Shown here: piece after piece, positions 12,801 through 24,800 of the stretch
Layout: the number at the start of each line of letters is the position of its first letter
Numbering within the stretch: the first letter of the stretch is position 1
NCBI RefSeq assembly: GCF_901709675.1
Contig: NC_051106.1
Coordinates: forward strand, 3,048,001-3,112,000
From: Syngnathus acus
Lineage: Eukaryota > Chordata > Actinopteri > Syngnathiformes > Syngnathidae
Reading direction: 5' to 3'
Length of the DNA: 64,000 bases
Program-made: the position numbers and the translations under genes
Notes under the pieces: model-generated
What the model saw: the letters and a program-made list of their open reading frames with translations, nothing else
Database searches by the model: none
What the model was told of the DNA's origin: nothing

Positions 12801-15800
12801 TAACATAGGGAGGGTTAGAGGTGTGTCCATCTGGAGATGTGCTTATTATTAATACTTCCTCCCTATTGGTGCTTGATTACACTGCTTTCTCTGTAAACTT
12901 TTTTTAATAGACAAAACTTGGTTATTGATGGAATTTATTTTAGACAGGAGGCAATTAGATTTTGGAATGGTCAGAGTGGACATCACATTTTCAATAGGGT
13001 TCATACTATACTACCTGATTGGTGGGAGAAGGTTTGGAAGCTGTGCTCATCTTTGCCTCTTTTCATTGCACAAAGTTCATATTTCTGGATCTTACCCGAT
13101 AGCAGAACAGCATGCATTTTTTTTAAACATCCCTTCTATGATGAATATTTTCTTTGTTCTGAAGGTTAAGAGGTTCTCCTTTGTGCATTGAAAAGATGTT
13201 AAGAATGCATGCTAAATTTTTAATGTTGAGAAGGCAGTGTAAAGCATCAAATGAGTCAAAATGGGAGTGCTTAATCAATATTAAGGAAACACTTAAGTAA
13301 TGTATCATGGTATTACAAACATGAATGCAATATTTAGGCTAGATATGAGCAAATTGTCAAAATAGCAATATTTGTAGTGTAGATTTATGCTGTAATCTTG
13401 TTTTGACTCATGGCAATTAGTGCATGACTTGATGTTACTGCTCTGTGGCAATAAAAAGCACATTCTCTCCAGTTGCTCACACCTGTGGCCATATTACAAA
13501 TACATATTTACATTTGTCTTGCAGACAGAAATTATGTGCAGGAAGACTCTTGTTTACCCAAGCAAGCCAGAGCACATGAGGATGTGACAGCAGATAAAGC
13601 CCCTTTGGCACATGATGATCTAGGCTGCCCCATCAGAAGAGACAGGTCTTACCAACAAGATAACATGGTGGCTACAGCCAAACCTCTGTCTGGACCACCC
13701 GTCTCTCCGATCCTCTTCAGATCTCCAAGACCTACTGGAGCAGAAAGGCCTTCACCAAAAGCCATTCAGGCCAGTATTAAAGAATCGGCAACATTGGCTG
13801 CAGCTATCAGCATGCAATGGAAGGAAGAGGTCTCTGCCATGCGTGTAGAGTTAGCTGAACTCAGAAGGGACCTCTGTAAAGAGCTTCGTGCTTTCAACAG
13901 TAATTTCAATACATTCACGAAGCATTACAACACATGGTCTCCCCAAAGTTGTAAAATGCCCGCAGGGGTGGATTTGAGTGAAGTGGGTGCGGCAGAGGCA
14001 ATGACAGGTGCCCATGCAGGACTGGGTGCTGAAGGATTTGGAAACCCTGGAGCAAATCAAAGCACCGGAGGAGCTAAGGAGAAAACAAAACATGTATCTA
14101 AAGTTTCTGTGGGGACTCAGGCCAGAAGCAAAGCTTTGGTGCGGCAAAGCACTGCAGATGCCGCCGTTAATTGCCCAGAAGAGAAGGAGAAGAAGAAAGG
14201 GGCACGAAAAAAACTACCAAAGCAGCTCTCCATGGATCCAAGTATTCTTGCACGTCCGCAGTCAATGTATGTAGAAAGTGCCATACCACTTTCATTGGAT
14301 CCAATTATCCCATTCTCTGCTAAAGCAGACAAAACTAGGCCTTTGGAATTGCCTTATGTAGGCCTATCAGCAGAACTGGAACAACTACCTGACCAGGATG
14401 CCGGGGCCTCGTGTGATCCTGTGACGAAAGAGGCACTCACCTCTGATGGTATGGTGCAGCTCGGAGAAATGTCCTGTGAGAGGCTACAAGATTTGGTTAC
14501 AGTTGACCAAGACATGGGAATTACTCCACAGCAAAGCAGTGACAACCCTTCAAATGATTATGACTTGGATACTAAACCATCTCATCAAGTTGAATCGAAA
14601 TCCACAGAATTGGACTTCATTGAGAGGGAAAATATCCGCCTGCCATATCCAGTCCCTGTAGTTACCGTGTCTCCGCCCGAGGATCATGAGAACGACATCA
14701 CATCAGATTCTGAGTTCCCGTATCATTCTGCTGGAGAGGAACCAGAACCAACTCCAGTGTCGCTAACAAATACGGAATTAGAAGAGTCAAAAGGAACAGA
14801 CCTAAAGGAATCGGAATCAAAAGATATAGACTTGCGTATGGCATCAGCGTCCGACATAATTGACGAAAGCCAGATTTTAATTCATGATGTACCCACAACT
14901 GATCAAGATACTTCTGCATCGTGTAACGTGGAGCAATGTCCTTCCATTGTGGTAACCGAGTACTTCGACATAGATTCTCCAGAGAGTCCAACCGACAGTG
15001 ATCCAAATCCTGACCCCATCGTGTCCCTTCCGGAAAGTCCTTTCTCAGAGCAAATGCACCTGGATTCAGATTTTCCACCTAGTTCTGCACAAACTCAACC
15101 CAACACTGAACCAGACATGGAAGACTCAGAGTGGCCACCCCTTCCCGAGCCTCTTGATCGCACTCCAATATATCATGCCGATCTGGTTCACTTTGACCTG
15201 GTCATGTTGACTTCTCTAGACCAAGATGATCTTGATTCAGTGTTCATGGACCCTGAACCAGAGCCATTTGATCTAAGTATTGATACTCCATCTACTTTGG
15301 ACCTGGACAATCCTTTTGACCAATCAGATTGCTGTGAAACTGCAGACTCTGCCACAATATGCCCCTTGGATTCATCATTGTCAACAGATGATGTCTGTTT
15401 TATACCAACTCCCGAGTGTTGCTCAAATTCTAGTCGGCTTGGTAGCGTGTCAGTCTCACAGGAACCCCAACTACCACAAATCACTGTCACAATATCACCC
15501 CCAAGTTCACTATCCCCTGATACCTCATTGGAAATGGATTTTGAACCCACAAGTCCATCACCAGAGCCTTCATTATGTGATATTGATCCATCTTCACATG
15601 ATCCGGAGGACATTGAAGTAATATCGTTAATCCAGGAAAGCATGAAGCCGTATGAGAAAATAGAAGAGTCTCTTGAGTCCACGACGTCTTCGCAAGAGCA
15701 TGGGGAACTTGTGAAGGAAAACCCCACGGATAGTCTGGATCGGTCTTCGTACGAGGAAGCTTTTCTTTGGTACCGGTGGCAGAAAAGGACCCAACAGAAA

Positions 15801-18800
15801 AAATCAGTACAGAGGAGTGCAAGTGTAGAACTTTGGAGTGGGAGATATGAATACAACAGTGCAGAAATCACATATGTATCCCTCACTCTGTGAGCTCGTA
15901 CTTCAGTCTCAGCAGACAGAATGTAGCCCAAAGTATATCCGTAATTCACAGTTAATAGCCGCCACAGTGATGTGGAGCAATGGGCCGATCCAAATGTAAT
16001 AAGATCATTGGCATTCAAAGCAAGGACTTCCTCATAAAATTCCACAAAGAAGAACTGTATTTATAGCAGCGAGAGCTATCATTCTAAGAACTGTCTTCAG
16101 CTGTGACATATTTACTTAACAATAATAATCCAAGAATATTCACTGAAAATGTTACAACAAAAACTGACTTCCAATCAAGGACTCAAGTAATGCCAACTAT
16201 TTTGAGGAATTCTTTTGGACTATGAAAATGCTGCAGATGAACAGTTTTGCAGTAACAACTTCCTTTCTTTGCTTGTACGAACGAATGTGTGTATATCGTC
16301 ACTCTAAGGTGGAGTGATATTTTTGGGATGGTTATTATATAACTATGAATTGCAAGGGTGTTTACTATGTGAGCTAATGGATGAAGAGTCGTATGAAATA
16401 TGAACTGATGGTAATCGAAAATGCTGGAATACTGTTAATGAAAGTTCAGTGTTGCTCAAATATATTCCCAAAGTAAAACTGCAATGGCATATACTGTAAA
16501 TTTACTGTAGCTCTATATACACACACAATAAATAATCATATTCACATATGACTGAAACACAGAAAAGTAAAAAAAAGAAGTAAACCTATTACGAAATACT
16601 CAATAAATTAGTAACATTAAAATTAAAGGAAATGTTGAGTGTATTTTTACTGTAAAATAATATTGGGCTCAGGAATTTAAAGACTGTGAATGTAATCCCA
16701 CAGAATGAGGAGAATGGCATAATAATCCAGAGTATTCCTGGACATTATGATATAGGCATTTGGTGATCAGTAATTCAAACTGTTCCATGCGCCGCAATCT
16801 GCATTTGAGCCTGTTTGTAATTTCTGCCTTTGAATGAGGGCAATTGAAAGAAAGCTCTTGCATAGCCAATGACGGCACAATTCTATTAAGAGGAGGCAAT
16901 AGTTGAAAGCCCAATCAATCACAAACTATATCTCTCCTATGTCTCCAATTAGTTGGCTCCACATGCCCACTGAAGTCTGTGCTCTAATAAAGCACACTGG
17001 AACAAAAGGAACCTTTGAGCTGAGCATCAGTGTGCTTCCGGAAAAAAGAATTTTTTTCGGTGCACCATGAAAGTTTGCTAAATTGGCTTCGGCAGAAAGA
17101 TTTTAAGGCCATGGGAAGTTAATTAGCTGTATTGTTGTATTCGTTTTGTCGTTTCAGCGCCATCTTTCTTCCCTCCACATCTCATCCACATTCAACTTTT
17201 CATTTTCAAAACATCTATGCCAACAGAATGTACTATAACATGTGCTCCTACATTGTACTACTTTTTTTTAATCAAACAAAATGGAATAGAGCTGTGTCAA
17301 ATAACAGAACTTGTAATGAAAGTCATTGTCAGTTTTGCTGAAGCCAAAATTCTGATGAGAGACTGTAAAATATCTGCTGTCAACTAAATGCCCACAATTA
17401 TTTAAAGAAAATGGCTGCTCGTTTTTTGTCTGAACAGATACTTGAGAGATGGTTTTGTTTTGGTTTGGTTTGGTTTGGTTTAGGTTTGGTTTGGTTGGGT
17501 TTGGTTCTCAGTGCTCCTCTTCATTGAGAACACACTACTAAATCCAAATTCCCACACCCCAACTTCCAGTTACCTGTCACTCATAATCAATTTGGATGGG
17601 TGAAGAATAGATAGAAAGAAAAAGTAGATGAAAAGTGCTTGTGGCTTATTTAGCTGAAAACGTAAAACTTTTTTTTCATACACGAACTAAAAAGGAGAGC
17701 ATTTGTTACCCAGCATAGTTCAGGCTGAGTTAAGTGACAAATTCAGGCCAGACATAACAAATACATCAAACGTGTGTCATCTGGTGGCGCTTGTTCATTG
17801 GCTGCCACTCGATCATATCGCTTGAAGGCGACACACGGTAAAAGGACCACAATTCCCAGATGATTTTTACCAACCTTCCATCTTGTGGTGAACAGCTGTG
17901 CAGTAAACCAAAATAAATATATTTAAAATGCAACCCAAATGCTCATGTATTAGAGCAGGGGTGTCAAACTCCTTTTTTTCACGGGCCGCATTGTCGTCAT
18001 AGCTTCTTTCGGAGGGCCATTATGACTGTCAACCCAAATAAATGTATGAGCACCTCATATTATATACAGTAAAAGCTACAAAACAAACTGACAAATAATT
18101 CGTTTTTAAATCAGACGAGTAAAAACTGGTCAAATATTTAAAAAAAAAAAAATTATGAAAAGTGAAGACAATTTGCAATTCTAGTAATGGCACACGAATT
18201 TGATGCACAATTTGTCTTCGCGGGCCACATAAAATGATGTGGCGAGCCGTATCTGGCCCCCGGGCCTTGAGTTTGACACATGTGTATTAGAGTAATCTTC
18301 ATTTGCTTATCATTTCTAGTTTGCCCGCGTCTCTGAATCCCCACCCTACTCCCTTGCTATCCAAGCATCCAATTCTGCCTTTCCTCTAACTGCAGCCGTA
18401 TTGACTGGACACCCCACCCCCAGCATCCCCCTGGTTTAGAAAAAAAAAAAAAAAAAGCATCATCCACATTCTTGATATGTCAGTAATATGGTCTGTGCTT
18501 ACGCATTTGCTATCATCTGCAAACAACCCTTAATATAGTGGAGTTAAAATAATAATAATAATGATGTCACAGTCTTCTTGTATTGATGCAATTTGGTCGT
18601 TATAATCTGACTTCTCCCATCTCTCTTTCTCTCTCTCTCACATATTCTTTGTGTATTGAGCTTTTTGGTATTTTTCTTAGCAGCAATACAAAGTGGCAAT
18701 GCCAGTAATGTCTTGTTTACAGTCCTTCCAGCTTTCCCTATCATTTACATACCCTTAATAGCCTGCTTGCAAAACTAAGTGCTGCATTGCCTTTACAATG

Positions 18801-21800
18801 ATAAATCCAGCTAGGGGGGAAAAAAAAGACTGTTAATGGTGTGTCACTCAACTACTCTCTACCTTACCACCATGTTAGCCAGTCCTGATAGAACGGCACT
18901 AACAAAGATGGAGGGGTTGTGTTTGTCAGCCTCGCTAATACCGTGCTAGTTGTTTGCACTTGCAGGAGCGAGTGAGAAAAATAATCACCGTCACTTGTTG
19001 TCTATTATCGGCGTGGCTTTTACTAACTGTTCATGATATTTCTTCAAGGTCACTCGGCCAGCCAAAGAAATGGTGCTCCATTGCTTATATGTATGCAAGC
19101 CCCATTTGATATTAAATTAATGCAATTTCATGGAAAAAGCATTACAATATAGAATATAGTACATCAAATGAAGATTTAGTGCTTCTGATATTGTCTAGGC
19201 CAGCAGATAAGAGTTTGCTGGCCTTGACAGTCTGCCACTTAAAGGCTGTTGTTGTGGAGTAAGAACTATCTGAAGAACCATAATGATTTTTGCCGCTTTT
19301 TATTTTTAACTGTGTCATGTAACCGATGTCTGAGTCTGGTTGACTTCGCTTCGGATTTAATAACTGCTGCGTAATGGTGTTGTGTCAAATTAGGAGCCGG
19401 GATTATGAACCAAGGTAGCATCCAGCCCCTCCTTAGCACAATTTACTGATTCTATTTTTGGTTTTCCTACTGAGTCATGGCCCCCTGAATAGGATGCACA
19501 CGCACACACGCAATTTTCTTGTCTGTACATGTACACATGCACTTTTCCTGTTTCTTACCACTAATGCATCTCTTCATTATTGGAAAATTCATTTTGTGAA
19601 TGGACAGCTGCGTGACTCATCGATTCTCTGAAGCGGAACAATCTTCACGGATGTGACTTCTTTGGCTATTAATAAACACAACCAAATTTAAGGGTGAGAA
19701 GGAGGTCAGAATGAATTGAGACATTTGATGAGCTTGCTTTTACTGGCAAATCTTTCTCCTTTCATTTTTGATAGCGGTCTCTCTCGGTAATTGTGTCGCT
19801 CAGGCTATAATTTAATTGGACAAAATGCTGTTAATTTGGCGCCAACCTTTGGGAGGGCCTGGTGTGGAGGGTGCTTCTCATTATAACCCAAAGGAGATCC
19901 CACAAGCGCTTCATTAATTGCCCTTTTTTATGTAAGTTGTGATGATCAAAAGAGCTCTTTGCAGTTTTGCCAAAGGCAACCTGAAGCTTCACCAATTGTG
20001 TGGCCAGGAGCTCTTCCTCTTGTATCTCCTGCTCAGAGGCTTCTGCTAGCTTTCATATTCCATCTCAACAATAGAACATGTGCATTATAAGGATTAGTTT
20101 TGTACTTGATTACACTTGATGGGGTTTTTGTCAGGTTCTTTGTAACAACACTTTAAAAATACCAATTACTATCCTTTTTAGCAATTTTAGCACATTTGAC
20201 TTAGAGATACTTTCTTCTGCACCCTCTTGAGAAGTTTACCACACTGCTTTCTCAACCCTACAAGGACATTGCCTGTAGGACCTCAACTGGAGTCCTCCAT
20301 CAGGCCGGGTCACCGTCAAGCCTGGTCACACTAAGCCAGGTTAGGTGTATGGGGAGATTGCTTTAGCACCCACGGGAATGTTCTTCTCACCCAAGAATTG
20401 TCGAATGCTCAGGGCGTTGTGAGCAGGCAAGTTGTCACGTTGAAGCAACTTGCAGTAGCCTTTGTAGACATCTGAAGAGAAAATTCATAGTTTGGATTCA
20501 GAAGATATTTTTGGTTCAACCATTCCTGTTACTCATTTGACATACTTTGAAGGTGAGTTTTTCAGGATAACAAATTTAGTTAGGCACCCACCCCAAAATA
20601 AACCTCACTATTTGAGAAGTTCACAAATAGTGAATCACAACTTGGTGGCATTCACTGGACTTGCTTTTGGTAATTCGATAATAAGCACAATGAGATTTAC
20701 CATTGTTTTTGTTGTTTTTAGGTTAAATTGGTTTTTTTTTGTTTTGTTTGTCTCTGCATTTTGTTTATCGTTGCACTATTTGTTGTCCTATGTTGTTTGC
20801 TTTGCACGTTCAAATGACTAATATTAGTAAGTCAATGTTACTCCAACACATTTTTCCTGTGAAACTCAAGATGAAGCTTCTCCGGCATGCTTAATTAATG
20901 ACATCAGTAACAAGTGTTCACGCACACTTGTGTCAACATGGCTGCTGCATCGGTGACAACTTATAGAATAATCATACTGTAACTTGAAAAAAAACAAAAA
21001 ACAGGCACGCTAATGCATTTAAGAGAATTTTGTTAATTAAAAAAAGAAAACAAATCAGAAAAATGCGTTCTATGCCCTCGGTTCTCCAACCTTTATATAG
21101 CTAGGGCACTTATTTTACATTTCAAAAAAATCTCATACCACACCATATAAATAATGATCTTATTTCAGTTTTCTGAAAAAAGTATTTGCTCAAAATGAAA
21201 TCTGTCAAAGCTATTATTTATTCTGATGAGTACGCATGTCAGTAGACAGGGTAATTGTACTTTCTGTCATCTGGTGAAAGAACATTAAATTGTTCTGCTT
21301 GCCACTAAACATGGCTCATATAGATAGATAAACAAAGATTATTCATAGTACAATAAATGGATAATTTATAGTCCAATTCAAGGATTTGGATGATATCCCG
21401 TGGCACAATAATTGCTTACAGCACAGCAGTTGGGAATCACTGCCCTTCACCAAGCGCAACTGTAATTTTATGTATCGCTTAATGTACATTCTGTGCACTA
21501 TATTTGTCTTCTATTGCAGCCATCAGCTACACGCCAAGCTACAAAAAGCCCCCTCCACCCGTCCCGCCCCGCACCACCTCCAAACCCCTCATCTCCATCA
21601 CAGCCCAAAGCAGCACAGAGTCCACCCAGGACGCCTACCACGAAGGGAGGCACCTCCACGGCGGGATGTGGGGCTCCGATGGCCTGACCCTGGGCCTGAG
21701 CCCTGGCAGAGCCCTCTATAACTCAGTAGACAGCCTGGATAGCACCAAGGCTGTAACAATAGCCATGGAGGCAGCTGGGGTCATGGCTGGAAAGAGACAC

Positions 21801-24800
21801 CCGTCCACAGACAGCCACAGCTCGGTACTCACCTGCGACAAGGCCATCCTGGTGTCTAAGGCTGAGGAGTACCTGAAGACACCTCGGTCCTCCATAGGGA
21901 TCCAGGTCAGTCTTGACGGAAGCCGCATCTCTTGCTTAATAATATACAACCACGAGAGAGAAACATAGTAGTCAATTCAGCTGCTAAAAATAGGCCCTGT
22001 GAGTCATCATCCCACAATCCATCAATTAGGATTCAACTCATGCTATGGCTTGTTCTAGTGAATGGTTCCCTCTAGGCTTCATTCACTCCATCTTCATTTA
22101 TGTTTGCATTTAATCAGTTCATTAGGAAAAACACGCCAAAGCCTACCTTGTGATGAATGAGCAAAGGCTAAAAATGCAGTTTATTTAACGATTGCCCGTT
22201 TGTCTATTTTTTATGTGTTTTTTGCGGTGTACGTTGGGAGATTTTGGATTTGTAACCCTCATTAATTCACTTTAGCCCTCAAGATTAAGTGATTGAAAAT
22301 GCTTTTGTCATCTTTATTCACCTCTAGCATGACTTTCTACTTAGTATTGGTTAAGCATTTCGTATTGTCCAGGACCAACAATAAATTCAAAAGTCTTTCG
22401 TGCATCTTAATAAAACGCCACGTGATTCGTAAGACATTTTCTATTTGTTTTTACAACCAATTTTTTTCCCTCATTGCTCATCCTTTTGTTTTGCTTCCAA
22501 CATGTGACTCAACTTTCAGACTTTCTGCCAAAATACCAAAACACGTTTTATTTGTGTCATGTTCCACATCAGCAGTTTACCCCTTTAGTGATAAAAGTGA
22601 ACTGAGCCGAAGATGTATAAATGTCATCCAGTTCTTGTATGTGCTGCTCTGTTATTGCTCTGTGAGGAAACCTACAGAAAAAAAAGGTTTCAAATGAGCA
22701 AAGGGACAAAATGGAACATTGCCTTCAAGCAGTGACCATATGTCTCAATATCCACATTTGGTGTGCCACCAAACCTTTAATTTGTTAGGCCTTTCTTCTC
22801 CAGACACAAAATGTTCAGTGGGCACCCGGGAGTGCAGACAGACCGAGTTATTGCGACATTGAGCATACAGGAAATTATGATCACTCGACAAAGAAAACAA
22901 CAAAATTAGATCAGGAGGAAATGAGTAAACACAAAAATGAGACCGACTGGAAAGAGATGGGAACATTGTCAATCATGGAACTCTAGAGAATACTACAGAT
23001 ACAAGAATATTTATTCATATGTATCTATTTAGCTTTCTATCTAGCTCTCCGTCATTGACTGGCTGACAGTTGTCCCTTCACTCATTCTGCAACATTGGAA
23101 GTAGTTCTGTCCCTCTCATGAATGTAAATTCAATATTGACTCAAATTTTACCATTTGATCTGAACAGACTGCTTGTCTTGATTCATTTATTTGAGCAAAT
23201 GAATGGCTGAGATTTGTTTTGTGATATTTTGCTGCCTCATGACTCCGGGGGATTTATACATTTTCAATGAAAACAGCAATACAGGTAGAGGATTGGAGAA
23301 AATCAGTGGTATCTCCAAAGTGACATTTAAAAATGGGAAATTACCGTATTTTCCGGACTATAAGGCGCACCGGACCGGACTATAAGGCGCACCTTCAATG
23401 AATGGCCCATTTTAAAACTTTGTCCTTATATAAGGCGCACCGGACTATAAGGCGCACCATTAATGCATCATGTCAAATTTTTAATACAAATCAAATCATT
23501 CTCCATTTTATCTTTTTTATTTCAACTTCAGATGCAACAAATTACTTTATAATCATTGATTCATGATTCATAGTCTTCAGCGGGCCACTTATGATTGATT
23601 TCATGACACAATGCTTCGGCCAGTTTAAATTTAGGAATTTGGTCCATATATAAGGCGCACTGTACTATAAGGCGCACTGTCGGCTTTTGAGAAAATTTTA
23701 GGTTTTTAGGCGCACCTTATAGTCCGGAAAATACGGTAGGCATTTGTGTAATTAAGTTAAGTTTTGATGTTGCTTCAATGTTTTTAGATGAACTCATATA
23801 TGGCAATAACCATTTAAGAAAGCAAACAGGACCCAAAGAAAGAAACCGTGATGTCTTATAAACCTCGATAAATCATGAGCTGTTTACGGACTAGCTTTGA
23901 CAGTTAAGCTCAGTCCCAGTTCAATAAAGGCACATGTGGCTCACATAATGACAGCAATCTTGCCTCGTATTGGCTCTGTGCATTAGGTGGAGGCTGCAAC
24001 AGACTCGGAATCCGAAAGCAAAGGCTCCAGGGAATACCATTCAGTTGGGATCCAGGTGGAGGATGACAAGAAAGGGTAAAAATCCTGCTTTTGAGTCTTT
24101 GCTGTCAACAACTTTTATTAATTGCCTCTTGGCTTTTCTCAATGCAATTTTACCTCCTTGGCCTTAAGACAAGGCCGGTTCAAGCGCTCCAACAGCGTGA
24201 CAACAGCAGTGCAAGCCGACATGGAGTTGGAGGTCTTCCCCACCATGGAAGACAAAGGCTTGCAGTTCGGCGGGGGCTTCCAGCGTCACTCAGAGCCCAG
24301 CACGCCCACCCAGTATGGAGCCGTGCGAACCGTACGCACTCAGGGGCTCTTCAGTTACCGTGAGGACTACAGGACCCCAGCTGAGCCCCCCAGTCCCAGA
24401 GAGACCACAAGTGAGCCCACGTGGCAGCTGGAGCCCCCCTCGCCACAAGAGAATACAGTCACATCTGGTGAGTCGGGGCGTAGCTCCCCTTCTCTGAGGA
24501 GAGACGGGAGCTGGTTCATGCAGCTGCTTCATACTGAGACCAAGAGGATAGAGGGCTGGTGTAAAGAGATGGAGGCAGAAGCTGAAGAAAATGATCTGTC
24601 AGAAGAGAGTGAGTGACACAAAAAATTGTACAAAATAAAAGATGCCAGCTTTAAATACAATGTCATGTATTTTGTGTTACAGTTTTGGGAAAAATCCGAA
24701 GTGCCGTGGGGAGCGCTCAGCTGCTCATGTCGCAGAAATTCCAGCAGTTTTATTGGCTCTGTCAGCAAAATCTGGTAAGTGTGGGTGCTTTCGGAAAAGA

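Larger units (their letters stand above)
12009..21519 (+). other. dlgap2 9.5-kb intron
   Basis: Lies between exon ends phase 1 (STT-) and ISYTPSYKK. It contains the unexplained open exon 13525-15893, a GGTTT-rich tract (17453-17507), an hAT-type MITE (17956-18284) and a mariner transposase remnant (about 20330-20470). Other stretches (12010-13520, 16540-17450, 18300-20300) show nothing recognisable. Confidence 0.65.

Noticed and set aside
12918-13191. Two overlapping 80-90-codon frames just upstream of the intronic exon
   Set aside because: AT-rich, mutually overlapping in different frames, no recognisable domain and no clear splice sites linking them to 13525.
15188-16045. A 285-codon open frame antisense to the large intronic exon
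   Set aside because: It lies opposite the acidic Ser/Pro/Asp-rich coding strand, whose codon bias opens the reverse frame. No splice or family support.
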